From Myxococcales bacterium (GTDB taxonomy: Bacteria; Myxococcota_A; Polyangia; Polyangiales; Polyangiaceae): DNA of 63,658 nt. The notes under the pieces are model-generated. The model was given only the letters and a program-made list of their open reading frames with translations. It did not search any database and had not been told where the DNA came from. Numbering within the stretch: position 1 is the first letter of the stretch; each line of letters starts with the position of its first letter. The position numbers and the translations under genes are program-made. Below, in pieces: positions 8,667 through 18,030 of the stretch. The stretch covers positions 1-63,658 of the forward strand of contig CAHJWM010000033.1 in the NCBI GenBank assembly GCA_903642325.1, read 5' to 3'.

Positions 8667-10213
8667 ACCGGCTCGCCCTGGCGCGACTTTTTTTCCAAAG
8701 AACGACGGCGGAGCATGACGAACACGCCGAGCGCCGCCGCACAGCCCGGCATGTACACGAGCACGTAGCGCAGCACCTCCGCGAGCGAGCCCTCGCTGAG
8801 CGACAGCCCGACTTCGTGTTCCGTTTTCTCGGGCACGCTGACCAGGGTGGGTCGCGCGCTGAGCCAGCTCAGTGCATTCTCTGAAAATAAGCGGTCACCG
8901 TACAGCGATGAGTCGCTGTAATTGCGATTCCAAAGCAAATTGGCCGAACCGGCGAGGACCACGCGCGGCCCGTACTTAGCCGCGGAACCGACTGGCTTCG
9001 GCAGCTCTGCAGCAACGGCCAGCGTGTATTCTGCGCGGGGCGCGTTTTCAATCGGGTCGTCCTTGTGGGCCGCGTCGAAGAGGGGGCCGAGATTGCGTAA
9101 GCTCAGTGATTTATCGCTCGCATTCAGCAGCGGTTTAGCCGGTGAATTACGATTGATCCGGATACTTTGTGCACCGCTCACCAGCACCCGAGAATCGATT
9201 TTCACGCCCTCGCGCTCGAGGCCGCGCGTGACCTCGTGCGGTTTTGGCGTCGCGAAAAACACTTCCCCGGCGCCGCGTGGCAGTCGGAGCGCGGCGTCGG
9301 TCTCCAAGATGAAGTCTTGGCCGAAGTCGACGCCGAGCAACGCCCCTACGGGCTCCAGCCCCGAGCGCTGCACGCTGCGGTCTTCGCCGATCACGGGCGC
9401 GACGAGCAGGTAAGCACTGCCGCCGGATTTGATGAAATCGACGATGCGGCTAGCGGCCGACGCGTCGACCTCGACGGCCGGGCCTGGCACCACGAGCAGC
9501 GTGCATTCGGTCAGGCTCGTGCCGGGCTGGCTCAGGTCGAGCGCGCTGACCTCGAAATTGCTCTTTTCCAGCCGATGGCGTAGCTCGGCCAAGCCTTCCG
9601 GTCCGACGTCGTCGATCGACAGCTCGCGGTGCCCAATCGTAAAACAGGCCTTGGCTTTCGCGGTCGACAGGACGTTGGCGATGCCCTCGGTCAGCGACTG
9701 TTCCAGGCGCGGCCGAGCTTTGCCGGTCTCGTCGTCGTAATGCACGAGCTCCTCGCTCGTGACGAACCAATGCCGCTCGCCGCGGGTGATGACGACGCTC
9801 GCGTCACTGACCACGCGGCCATCCTCCGCGCGCCCCGTGAGCAAGCCCAGATCCTTTTGAAGCACCTGGAATTCGGCTGGATTCTGGTCCGGATCCACGT
9901 ATTTGATGTGCAGCTGAGAGGTCTCGGCACCGTACTGCACCAGCATCTGCCGCACGCTGACGCTCAGCGGATCGGCGTGAGCCAAGAGCACCACCACGCC
10001 GATCGGCTGGTCGAGCGCGTGTAAGATTTTCAAGGTGGCGGGCGAGAGCGTGTAGAGCTTTTCTGCCGTAAGGTCCCAACGCTTGTACCAGCGAGCCACC
10101 AGCACGTTGGCATTGACGGCCAAGAGCGCCGCGCCGAGCACCCCGAGCGCGGCGAAGGCCTTGAAGGAGCGGGTGATGCCACCCCGCTCGGCAGGCACAA
10201 GCTCGCTCTTCAT
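8663..10213 (-). CDS. GldG-like ABC transporter auxiliary protein
   Basis: The 516-residue product has an N-terminal membrane helix (about 17-40) followed by the family hallmark WDLTAEKLYTLSPAT. A large soluble domain with a ThuA-like fold is expected (segments CFTIGHRELSIDD, LLVVPGPAVEV, GGSAYLLVAP). A C-terminal membrane helix (VLVYMPGCAAALGVFVML) ends in a basic tail. This is the architecture of the GldG/ABC-auxiliary family. The ATG at 10213 is preferred over the GTG at 10219 because it overlaps the permease stop as ATGA, the same 4-bp coupling seen at the other junctions of this operon. In Flavobacterium, GldG works with GldA and GldF; the substrate in other phyla is not known. Confidence 0.88.
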   Translation of the reverse strand: MKSELVPAERGGITRSFKAFAALGVLGAALLAVNANVLVARWYKRWDLTAEKLYTLSPATLKILHALDQPIGVVVLLAHADPLSVSVRQMLVQYGAETSQLHIKYVDPDQNPAEFQVLQKDLGLLTGRAEDGRVVSDASVVITRGERHWFVTSEELVHYDDETGKARPRLEQSLTEGIANVLSTAKAKACFTIGHRELSIDDVGPEGLAELRHRLEKSNFEVSALDLSQPGTSLTECTLLVVPGPAVEVDASAASRIVDFIKSGGSAYLLVAPVIGEDRSVQRSGLEPVGALLGVDFGQDFILETDAALRLPRGAGEVFFATPKPHEVTRGLEREGVKIDSRVLVSGAQSIRINRNSPAKPLLNASDKSLSLRNLGPLFDAAHKDDPIENAPRAEYTLAVAAELPKPVGSAAKYGPRVVLAGSANLLWNRNYSDSSLYGDRLFSENALSWLSARPTLVSVPEKTEHEVGLSLSEGSLAEVLRYVLVYMPGCAAALGVFVMLRRRSLEKKSRQGEPV

Positions 10214-10959
10214 CCCCACCGCCAGGAGTCGACCACGCGCGTGGTGACGAACAAGCCGAGCAGAGTGACCGAGCCATCGAACACGACACGGCGCAGATCC
10301 AAGATGCCCTTCGAGAAGTCCTCCATCTGACTCATCATCGAGACGTGCGCGCAGATGTCGCGAAACACGCCGGGCTCGAAGATGTATTCACCGACGCCCA
10401 AAATGAACGAGCCAAACTCCACGAAAATAGTCAGCAGCAAGGCCACGAGCTGACTCTTGGTCATCGCGCTCATCAGCGTCCCCAGGCTCAAATACGCCGC
10501 TCCGATGCCCAGCAAACCCAGGTAACTCGCGCCGACGACGCCCCAATCGACGACCCCGGTTTTACGCAAAACGACCACGTACAGCAACGTGGGGGCCCAG
10601 ATCAGTGCGTACGTGGTCAGGAGCGCGGAGTACTTGCCGAGCACGACGCTGGCCGGCGTGACCGGCGCCGTGAGCAAGGTCTCGATGGTGCCACTGCGGC
10701 GCTCTTCTGCGAACACACGCATCGTCAACGCCGGGCAGACCAAGAGCAGCGTCATCAACAAGAAGATCGACTCCTGGCCGAAGTAGGCTTGCAGCGGCCC
10801 GGTGTCGACCGACGCTTCGCTCATGCTCGCGAAGTGAGTGATGATCGAATAAAAGATCGCGCCTTGCAGTAGCAGAAACACGGTGAGCAGCACCCACGCC
10901 AAGGGCGTGACCCACAGGCTCAAGAGCTCGCGCCGATACACTGCAAGAAAGCCGTTCAC
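10210..10959 (-). CDS. ABC-2 type transporter permease (GldF/NosY-like)
   Basis: This 249-residue integral membrane protein has six probable membrane helices, starting with LLSLWVTPLAWVLLTVF. The N-terminus (FLAVYRRELLSLWVTP) and the cytoplasmic segment RVFAEERRSGTIETLLTAPV are typical of ABC-2 permeases that export or move substrates at the inner membrane. It starts with GTG overlapping the stop of the ATPase gene (GTGA) and its stop overlaps the GldG-like start. One permease with one ATPase suggests a homodimeric transporter. Confidence 0.92.
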   Translation of the reverse strand: MNGFLAVYRRELLSLWVTPLAWVLLTVFLLLQGAIFYSIITHFASMSEASVDTGPLQAYFGQESIFLLMTLLLVCPALTMRVFAEERRSGTIETLLTAPVTPASVVLGKYSALLTTYALIWAPTLLYVVVLRKTGVVDWGVVGASYLGLLGIGAAYLSLGTLMSAMTKSQLVALLLTIFVEFGSFILGVGEYIFEPGVFRDICAHVSMMSQMEDFSKGILDLRRVVFDGSVTLLGLFVTTRVVDSWRWG

Positions 10960-11936
10960 GCCGTCTCCGCGCTCTGTTCCGGGGCGGCGCTTGGCTCGTG
11001 ACGAGTGAGCGCGCTGAAGACTTGCTCGAGGGATGCCTGTTCCGGCACGAGGGCGTGAATGCCGATGCCGGCGGCGGTTAGGGCCTGCACGACGGCTTCG
11101 GTGACGGTGTCGGCGTCGAGCGCGGCGTCCAAACCCAAGCGCAATCGCCGGCGATCAGGCGCTGTCTCTTCGGTAACCCCGGACCGCACGGATACGCCAA
11201 AAACCGCGGTCAGCGCCGCCTCCGCCGCAGCATGGGGATCGCGCACGCGCAACTCGAGGCCGGTCGACCGCTGGCGCGCCCGGAGCTCCTCGATCGTTCC
11301 TTCTGCCACGAGGCGGCCGCGGTCGATCACGATCGCGCGTTCGCAAGTGGCCTCGACCTCCGACAAGATGTGGGTCGAGAGCAACACGGTTCGGTCACTA
11401 CCCAGGTCTTTGACGAGGGCACGCACGTCACGAATCTGATTGGGGTCGAGACCCGCGGTGGGCTCGTCCAAGATCAACAACGGCGGATTGCTGACGAGCG
11501 CGTCGGCCAAGGCCACGCGCTGCCGATAGCCCTTGGACAGGTGGGCGATGACGGTGCCCGCCATGTGGCTCACGCCGGCCCGATCCATGGCGCCGCCGAT
11601 GGCGCGCAGGCGCTCCGTGCGCGGCACCTCCTTCAGGCGCGCGCGAAACATCAGATACTCCGAGACGCGCATCTCCGGGTAGAGCGGCGCGCTCTCGGGC
11701 ATGTAACCAAGGGCACGGCGTGCCGCGAGTGGGGCCTTGGCAATGTCGTGGCCCGCGATGCGCACGTGGCCACTCGTGGCCCCCAAGAAACCGGCGAGCA
11801 CGCGCAAGGTCGTGCTCTTGCCCGCGCCATTTGGCCCTAAAAAACCGACGATCTCGCCCTTTCCGACCGAGAACGAGACGCCGCGGACCGCCACGACCGT
11901 GCCGTAGTCCTTGGTGAGATCCTCGACCTGAATCAC
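10956..11936 (-). CDS. ABC transporter ATP-binding protein (GldA-like)
   Basis: The 326-residue ATPase energises the adjacent permease. Visible motifs are Walker [10 protein letters not shown] near residue 34, a signature-like LSKGYRQR near 134 (Lys in place of the first Gly of LSGGQ, common in this subfamily), Walker [14 protein letters not shown] near 155 and the switch His in LLSTHILSE. The C-terminal 80 residues form the small regulatory domain seen in NosF/GldA-type ATPases. The GTG start overlaps the secA stop (GTGA), which strongly suggests coupled translation with secA. Confidence 0.95.
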   Translation of the reverse strand: MIQVEDLTKDYGTVVAVRGVSFSVGKGEIVGFLGPNGAGKSTTLRVLAGFLGATSGHVRIAGHDIAKAPLAARRALGYMPESAPLYPEMRVSEYLMFRARLKEVPRTERLRAIGGAMDRAGVSHMAGTVIAHLSKGYRQRVALADALVSNPPLLILDEPTAGLDPNQIRDVRALVKDLGSDRTVLLSTHILSEVEATCERAIVIDRGRLVAEGTIEELRARQRSTGLELRVRDPHAAAEAALTAVFGVSVRSGVTEETAPDRRRLRLGLDAALDADTVTEAVVQALTAAGIGIHALVPEQASLEQVFSALTRHEPSAAPEQSAETA

Positions 11937-14900
11937 GCGCTAGCCGCGGCGTCTTCCGTTTCGTCGTCGTCGGCGGCGCCCTCTTCTTCGAGGATCGCGC
12001 CGTGGCACTTCTTGAATTTCTTCCCCGAGCCACAGGGGCATAGGTCGTTGCGACCGATCTTGGGCGTGGGCGGCAGCGAGCGGCGCGCCGGCGCGGGCAG
12101 AGGCGCCGCGTCCGGAGTCGGATCCGACTCACCGGGGTGCCGTGCCACCGCCGCTTCGAGCTCCGCACGGTGTCGCGCTTCCGCCTGCGCCTCGATGGCC
12201 GCCAGCTCTTCGGTGCGGTGAACCTGCACCTCGAACAACTTCGCGAGCACGGTGCTCGAGATCTTGGCCATCATGTTCAAAAACAGGTTGTAACCCTCTT
12301 TTTTGTACTCGTTCTTCGGGTCGCGCTGACCGTAGCCGCGGAGCCCGATGCCATCCCGCAGGTGCTCCATGTTCGACAGGTGGTCGACCCAGGCCTCGTC
12401 GATGCTCTCCACGTAGGTGTGTCGAAACGCGCGCAAGAGCAAGTCGGGGCCGATGTCTTGCTCCTTGTCGAAAAACGCTTTTTCACCGAACCGATACAGC
12501 TCGCGCACCAAAAAATCCGCGTCACCGATCTCGTCGATGCTCTTGTCCGGGTCGACCCGGAAGTGCTCGCGAAAGCCTTGATGGATGCTCTTCCAGTCCC
12601 AGTCCTCGGCTTGTTTGCCGGGCGGGCAGCTCTCTTCCACCATCGCGCCTACGACGCGATCCAGTAGGTCGAGGACGCGCTCGCGTTGCTCGGACAGGGC
12701 TTGCGGCACGAGCCCGCTGAGCTCCTCGTACACGCTGAGTGGCGTGCGCTCGCGACGCTCCTCCAAGTCGAGCTTGACGCCCCACATCTGATAAACTTCG
12801 TGCTGAAGCGCGCCGAGCTCGACCAGCTTCCCGGCTTTGCCGAGCTCTTCGGCGGTGGGCGGGCGCGCTTTGCCGTCCTCACCCACGAGCTGCATCTGCT
12901 CTTCGCAGAAGAAGCCGACCAGCTGTGCGAGCAGCGGGCGCGTGCGCTCGGCGATCTTCGGGTCGAGCGGGATCTTACGCACCTCACCGGTCGACTTGCC
13001 GTTGTCGTCGTGCTCCTCCGGTGCATAGCGACCGAGTAAGAGCTGCTGGCGGAGCGCGTACACGGTCTTCCGCTGCGCGTTCATCACGTCGTCGTATTCG
13101 AGCAAATTTTTGCGGATGTCGAAGTTGCGCTCCTCGACCTTGCGCTGCGCATTCTCGATGCTGCGCGACACGAGCGGGTGCTCGATGGGCTCGTCGTCGG
13201 GCATGCCCATGCGATCCATCAAATTCTTCACGCGGTCGCCCGCGAAGATGCGCATCAAGTCATCTTCCAAAGAAAGGTAGAACTTGCTGTATCCCGGGTC
13301 GCCCTGCCGGCCCGCGCGGCCGCGCAGCTGGTTGTCGATGCGCCGCGATTCATGCCGCTCGGTGCCGATGATGTACAGGCCGCCGAGGTTCACGACCTCG
13401 TCGTGCTCGGCTTTGCACTGAACTTGAATCTCGGTCACGAGCTTTTGAAAATCGTCTGGATGCGACTCCGGCGTCTTGCCAGACTTCTTGAACTCCACAC
13501 TGGCGATCATCTCTGCGTTGCCGCCGAGCATGATGTCCGTGCCACGGCCGGCCATGTTCGTAGACACGGTGATGGCGTTCTTTTTACCCGCCTGAGCGAC
13601 GATGAACGCTTCGTTCTCGTGGTGCTTGGCGTTCAGCACGTGATGCGGAATCTTCTTTTTGGCTAAAATGCGCGCGATTGCCGAGCTTTTCTCGACGCTC
13701 GTGGTCCCGACCAGCACCGGTCGGCCCTCCTCGTGATGAGTGAGGATGTCACGCGTGAGCGCGTTGAACTTCTCGCGCTCGGTTTTGTAGACCACGTCGT
13801 GGTCATCCATACGAATGTTGTTTTTGTTCGTCGGAATCGCCGTTACGTCCAGCTTGTACGTCTCGGAAAACTCGTGCGCCTCGGTCTCGGCCGTGCCCGT
13901 CATGCCGGCGAGCTTCTTGTACAAGCGAAACAAGTTCTGAAACGTGATCGTGGCCATGGTGCGGCTCTCCTCTTGGATGCGCACGTTCTCCTTGGCCTCC
14001 ACCGCTTGATGCAGCCCGTCACTCCAACGCCGCCCGGCTAGCACGCGGCCCGTGAACTCATCGATGATCAGCACCTTGTCTTGCGAGACCATGTAGTGCT
14101 GATCGCGCTTGTACAACGCATGCGCGCGGAGCAGCTGATTCAAGATGTGCAGCGTCTGCACGTTGACCGGGTCGTACAAGTTGCCAATGCCGACCAGCCG
14201 CTGCACCGTCTCCACGCCCTCGTCCGTGAGCGTGGCACTGAAGCCCTTCTCGTCCACATTGTAGTGCTCGTCTTTCACGAGCTTCAGCACGACCTCGTTC
14301 AGCGTTCGGTACTTCGCGCTTGCGGCGTCGGCGGCACCACTGATGATCAATGGAGTCCGCGCCTCGTCGATCAAGATCGAATCCACCTCGTCCACGATCG
14401 CGTAATTCAGCGGCCGCTGCATGTATTCGAGCGCCGAGAACTTCATGTTGTCGCGCAGGTAATCGAAGCCAAACTCGTTGTTCTGCCCGTAGCAAATGTC
14501 ACTCTGATAGGCGCGGCGCTTGTCGGCATCCTGCTGCTGATTGACGATGGTGCCGATGCTCAAACCGAGCCAGCGGTACAGCCGCCCCATCCACTCGGCG
14601 TCGCGCGTGGCGAGGTAGTCATTGACCGTGATCAGATGAACGCCCTTGCCTTCGAGGGCGTTCAAATACACAGGCAAGGTGGCGACGAGCGTCTTGCCTT
14701 CGCCGGTGCGCATCTCGGCGATCGAGCCTTTGTGCAGCACCATGCCGCCAAGCATCTGCACGTCGTAGTGGCGCATCTTCAACACGCGCAAGCTCGCCTC
14801 GCGGCAGACGGCAAAGGCGTCCACTAAAATATCGTCCAGCGTCGCGCCTGCATCGAGCTTCTGTTTGAACTCGGCCGTCTTGGCCTGCAGCTCTGCATCC

Positions 14901-15016
14901 GTAAGCTTCTTCAAGGCCTCTTCGCGCGCGGCGATCTGAACGACCATCGGCTGCAATCGTTTGACCGCGCGCTCATTCGACGTGCCAAAAAGCTTCTTCG
15001 CTACCCAGGTGAGCAT
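11933..15016 (-). CDS. secA: Preprotein translocase ATPase SecA
   Basis: SecA is the motor that drives unfolded preproteins through SecYEG. The start is set at the ATG at 15016 ([16 protein letters not shown]), giving 1027 residues; an upstream frame adds 20 residues without SecA similarity. Motifs are Walker [12 protein letters not shown] (GEGKT near 105-109), [17 protein letters not shown] near 205, the helicase segment [13 protein letters not shown], and [17 protein letters not shown]. The C-terminal SEC-C zinc motif ([14 protein letters not shown]) is intact, followed by an acidic tail. It is the first gene of a five-gene chain with ABC exporter genes, an unusual neighbourhood for secA. 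At 1027 residues it is longer than the roughly 900 of E. coli SecA. Confidence 0.98.
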   Translation of the reverse strand: MLTWVAKKLFGTSNERAVKRLQPMVVQIAAREEALKKLTDAELQAKTAEFKQKLDAGATLDDILVDAFAVCREASLRVLKMRHYDVQMLGGMVLHKGSIAEMRTGEGKTLVATLPVYLNALEGKGVHLITVNDYLATRDAEWMGRLYRWLGLSIGTIVNQQQDADKRRAYQSDICYGQNNEFGFDYLRDNMKFSALEYMQRPLNYAIVDEVDSILIDEARTPLIISGAADAASAKYRTLNEVVLKLVKDEHYNVDEKGFSATLTDEGVETVQRLVGIGNLYDPVNVQTLHILNQLLRAHALYKRDQHYMVSQDKVLIIDEFTGRVLAGRRWSDGLHQAVEAKENVRIQEESRTMATITFQNLFRLYKKLAGMTGTAETEAHEFSETYKLDVTAIPTNKNNIRMDDHDVVYKTEREKFNALTRDILTHHEEGRPVLVGTTSVEKSSAIARILAKKKIPHHVLNAKHHENEAFIVAQAGKKNAITVSTNMAGRGTDIMLGGNAEMIASVEFKKSGKTPESHPDDFQKLVTEIQVQCKAEHDEVVNLGGLYIIGTERHESRRIDNQLRGRAGRQGDPGYSKFYLSLEDDLMRIFAGDRVKNLMDRMGMPDDEPIEHPLVSRSIENAQRKVEERNFDIRKNLLEYDDVMNAQRKTVYALRQQLLLGRYAPEEHDDNGKSTGEVRKIPLDPKIAERTRPLLAQLVGFFCEEQMQLVGEDGKARPPTAEELGKAGKLVELGALQHEVYQMWGVKLDLEERRERTPLSVYEELSGLVPQALSEQRERVLDLLDRVVGAMVEESCPPGKQAEDWDWKSIHQGFREHFRVDPDKSIDEIGDADFLVRELYRFGEKAFFDKEQDIGPDLLLRAFRHTYVESIDEAWVDHLSNMEHLRDGIGLRGYGQRDPKNEYKKEGYNLFLNMMAKISSTVLAKLFEVQVHRTEELAAIEAQAEARHRAELEAAVARHPGESDPTPDAAPLPAPARRSLPPTPKIGRNDLCPCGSGKKFKKCHGAILEEEGAADDDETEDAAASA

Positions 15017-15759
15017 TTTCTTTTGTCCACTCGCGAGGCAGGCAAGGCCGGTCCCAAGACCGTCTCGCCCCGCCAAAAAACCGAATTGTTCCGAAGGCAG
15101 GGGGTGGCCGACGAAAGCCCCGGGGAACCTAATCCCTAGGGCCCTAGCGTGCCAGCGTGAGTTTGCGGATCGCGGGTCCGCGGTGAGACGGCTTTATCAA
15201 GACTAAACATTCGTAACGATTACTTTATTCGCAGGCTCCGGAGCCGCGCTTCAAGCCGGCCCCAAGGCCAGCAACGCGGGGATGCGCGGATCGTCAGGAC
15301 CCGAACACCAGCTAAAGCGAAACCGATGACGCGCGCGTTTACTTCCGGGCCGAGCGCGCCCGCGCCGCGGCACATCCCGTGGGGCACCACGTGCCGCGAG
15401 GGGGCGATCTCACGCCAGCCTCGCACCTCCCCGGCCGCCGTGTACCCGCTCGCGCCGGATTCGCGAGAGCGGGGGTTTGAACGACCGTCGGAGTCGCACG
15501 CCGCAACGCCGGCACCCCGAGGGCTTCGTCATATTGAGGAATGGAAAGGCTGTTTTAAGAAACTTCGACGGCGATAGTGCAGGGGGGCGCGGCATCGGTA
15601 TCGGTATCGGTATCAAGTGAGCGTGACGTCACCGGTGCCGTCTCGCCGCTCAGCGACGGCGCCTGCCGCCGGGCCCCTCAATTCAAAGAGTCGCCCATCT
15701 CAGCTTTGACACGACGCTCGGCGCGGGCAGTCGTTCGGCGTCGTGCGTCGCGCGGGTGA
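15017..15759. other. 743-bp intergenic region upstream of secA
   Basis: No supported gene lies here. It presumably holds the secA promoter. Two small structures are visible: a perfect 12-bp palindrome CTAGGGCCCTAG at 15136-15147, and about three and a half copies of the hexamer ATCGGT at 15594-15615. Small frames on either strand lack motifs. Confidence 0.45.
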
Positions 15760-16233
15760 TCATTCGCCATGAGCCATCCGGTGCCGCTGCCTCTCCGCTC
15801 CTTCGCGAAATAGCGTGCGGTCTTCGTCCGTCTCGAGCTCTAATTCGGGCACGGGCGTGGGGCGGCCGTCGGTGCCGAGGGCGACGTACACGACGTATGC
15901 GGAGTTGGTGTGGGTGGTGTGGCCGGTGATCGGATTCTCGGAGTGCACGCGCACCGAGGTCTCGATCGAGGTGCGGCCGACGTAGCTCACTCGGGCTTCG
16001 CACATCAGGAGCGCGCCCACGTGAACGGGCTCGCGGAAGGTCATGGAGTCGATGGCGATGGTGACGCACGCTCGGCGCGCATGGCGCATGGCGCAGATCG
16101 CGCCGCACTCGTCGACCAGGCGCATGATGACGCCGCCGTGTACGTTGCCGAGCGCGTTGGCGTGCTCGGGAGTCATCAGGTGATGCAGCGCAACGCGCGA
16201 TGAGGTCGCGGATTTTTTGGTTGCGAGGGTCAT
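15760..16233 (-). CDS. Acyl-CoA thioesterase, hotdog fold (YciA/BFIT-like)
   Basis: The 157-residue protein is predicted to hydrolyse acyl-CoA thioesters. The hotdog-family helix region is clear: LMTPEHANALGNVHGGVIMRL, with the catalytic-region Asp in VDECGAICAMRHA. The strands that follow (CVTIAIDSMTFREPVHVGALLM, YVGRTSIETSVRV) match the acyl-CoA thioesterase family, including the conserved FREPVHVG. The ATG at 16233 gives the usual family length; a longer frame to 16413 would run past the start of rseP on the other strand and is rejected. It is divergent from rseP. Confidence 0.92.
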   Translation of the reverse strand: MTLATKKSATSSRVALHHLMTPEHANALGNVHGGVIMRLVDECGAICAMRHARRACVTIAIDSMTFREPVHVGALLMCEARVSYVGRTSIETSVRVHSENPITGHTTHTNSAYVVYVALGTDGRPTPVPELELETDEDRTLFREGAERQRHRMAHGE

Positions 16234-16350
16234 GCGAATTTTGCCAAGTCGTTTCGCGGGGTCTGAGGCGGGGAAGCGTCGCGCAACGCCTAATTTGTGT
16301 GGCTTTGCCAAATCACGGAAAACAAGTGCTAGGGTCGCGCGACTTCGAGG

Positions 16351-18027
16351 ATGGACCTTTTTTACCCCATCATCCTCATCAGCTCGCTGATTTTCGTTCA
16401 CGAGCTGGGGCACTTTCTGTTCGCCAAGGCGTTCGGCGTGAAGGTGCTGACCTTCAGTCTGGGTTTCGGACCGAAGGTGCTGAGGTTCCGTGGCCGCGAA
16501 ACGGAGTACTGCATTTCGCTAATTCCGCTGGGCGGCTACGTGCGCATGCTGGAAGCGGCAAAGAGCGACGTCGTGCTGCCCGAGGATCGCCGGCGCACCT
16601 TCGAGTCACTGCCCATGTACAAGAGGATCGTGGTCGTGCTGGCCGGCCCGGCGATGAACCTGCTTTTTCCGGTGCTGCTCTACTTTGCCGTGTTCGTGGG
16701 CGACGGGCCCTTCTTGCCCCCCACCGTAGGGGTCGTGCTCCCGGGCCACCCCGCGGACGGCAAGCTGCTGCCGGGCGACCGCATCATGAGCGTGAACGGC
16801 GAAGAGGTGGCCACGTTCGACGAGGTCAAACGCATCATCACCAAAAGCCCAGCCAAGTTGCTGCACTTTCGAGTTTTTCGAAACAACCGCCACGTCGACG
16901 TGGAAGTCACCAGCGAAGACACGGTCGAGAAACGCGAGTTGGATATCACCGAGCGCGTCGGCAGCGTCGGCATTCAACCGAGCGCGCCGACCCCCGTGAT
17001 TGGCGTCTCGAATCCCGAATCGCCCGCTTATCGCGCCGGGCTTCGCACATTCGACATCATCACCAACGTGGGCGGCTTACCGGTGCGGCGGTTTCAAGAC
17101 TTGACCGAAGCATTCCGCGACAATGGCGGGGAGACGTTGCCAATCACTTATTTGCGGCCCGTTGCCGTGCCGAACGCGCTCGGCGGCTTAGCGGACGTCG
17201 CCGTGCTGGAAGCGGGCGTCGTGGCGCTGACGCCGGACGCGGCGGGGACTACGCTCTTCGAACGCACGGGTATGGAGCTCGCGGATCTGTACGCAGCGGT
17301 GGTGCCGGAAGACAGCTACTTCTACAAGGCGGGTCTGCGCCCGGGCGACAAGGTGTTGAAGCTCGACGAAGAACCGGTCGCGGCCTGGTCCACTTTTCGC
17401 GAGCGCGTGATGGCTCAGCCGGATCGCCCGCACCGTATCGACTACCAAGCAGCCCGGGACGGCGTGGTTCGGTCCGGAACCTTCCAGGTGCGCCGCGAAG
17501 ATTTCACCGACGACCACGGCCAATCGTTCTCTTATTACGTTCTTCAGATCCAGCATTGGGTTCCGCTCGCGCCCGAAGAACGGGTCGAGCATTCGGCGCC
17601 GGTGCGCTACGCCTTGGAGAAAGCGGTCGAAGAAACTGCGGACGTTACCCACTTCGTCCTGGTCGGCATCGTTCGCCTGATCGAGGGGCGCATCAGCTTG
17701 AAGTCGCTCTCGGGGCCGATCACCATCTACGAGGTTGCCGGTGAAGAAGGCCGCAAGGGCGCCGATCACTTCATCTGGGTGATGGCCCTAATCAGCATCA
17801 ATTTGGGCCTTTTCAACCTGCTGCCGATTCCCGTGCTGGACGGCGGCCACCTGCTTTTTTTCGCGATTGAAAGCATTCTGCGCCGGCCGTTGCCACTGCG
17901 CATACGTGAGCTGGCGCACGTGGTGGGCATGGCAATTTTGGTTGGCCTCACGCTGCTTGCTTTCAAAAATGATCTGCAGAGGCGCTGGGACGCAAACGCG
18001 CAGGCGGAAAAGGCGTCGCGAGGCTGA
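16351..18027 (+). CDS. rseP: Site-2 protease RseP with three PDZ-like domains
   Basis: This intramembrane zinc metalloprotease cleaves anti-sigma factors or remnant signal peptides within the membrane. The zinc motif HELGH is at residues 17-21 in the first membrane helix, and the third ligand motif LDGGH begins near residue 496. The protein is 558 residues against about 450 in E. coli. The extra length is explained by three PDZ-like units between the core helices: GVVLPGHPADGKLLPGD, GVSNPESPAYRAGLRTFD and AVVPEDSYFYKAGLRPGD. E. coli RseP has two. A GAGG Shine-Dalgarno lies 1-2 bases before the ATG. The next gene, rsmB, starts 3 bp after the stop. Its targets may include the many lipoproteins here, but that is inference. 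Confidence 0.96.
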   Translation: MDLFYPIILISSLIFVHELGHFLFAKAFGVKVLTFSLGFGPKVLRFRGRETEYCISLIPLGGYVRMLEAAKSDVVLPEDRRRTFESLPMYKRIVVVLAGPAMNLLFPVLLYFAVFVGDGPFLPPTVGVVLPGHPADGKLLPGDRIMSVNGEEVATFDEVKRIITKSPAKLLHFRVFRNNRHVDVEVTSEDTVEKRELDITERVGSVGIQPSAPTPVIGVSNPESPAYRAGLRTFDIITNVGGLPVRRFQDLTEAFRDNGGETLPITYLRPVAVPNALGGLADVAVLEAGVVALTPDAAGTTLFERTGMELADLYAAVVPEDSYFYKAGLRPGDKVLKLDEEPVAAWSTFRERVMAQPDRPHRIDYQAARDGVVRSGTFQVRREDFTDDHGQSFSYYVLQIQHWVPLAPEERVEHSAPVRYALEKAVEETADVTHFVLVGIVRLIEGRISLKSLSGPITIYEVAGEEGRKGADHFIWVMALISINLGLFNLLPIPVLDGGHLLFFAIESILRRPLPLRIRELAHVVGMAILVGLTLLAFKNDLQRRWDANAQAEKASRG

Positions 18028-18030
18028 GGC

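Noticed and set aside
15410-15616. 68-residue frame starting in an Ile-Pro repeat upstream of secA
   Set aside because: The start comes from the ATCGGT hexamer repeat, and the rest is Arg-rich without motifs.
16200-17744. 514-residue plus-strand frame overlapping rseP
   Set aside because: Reads in another frame of rseP; Arg-rich shadow. The rseP frame has HELGH and PDZ motifs.
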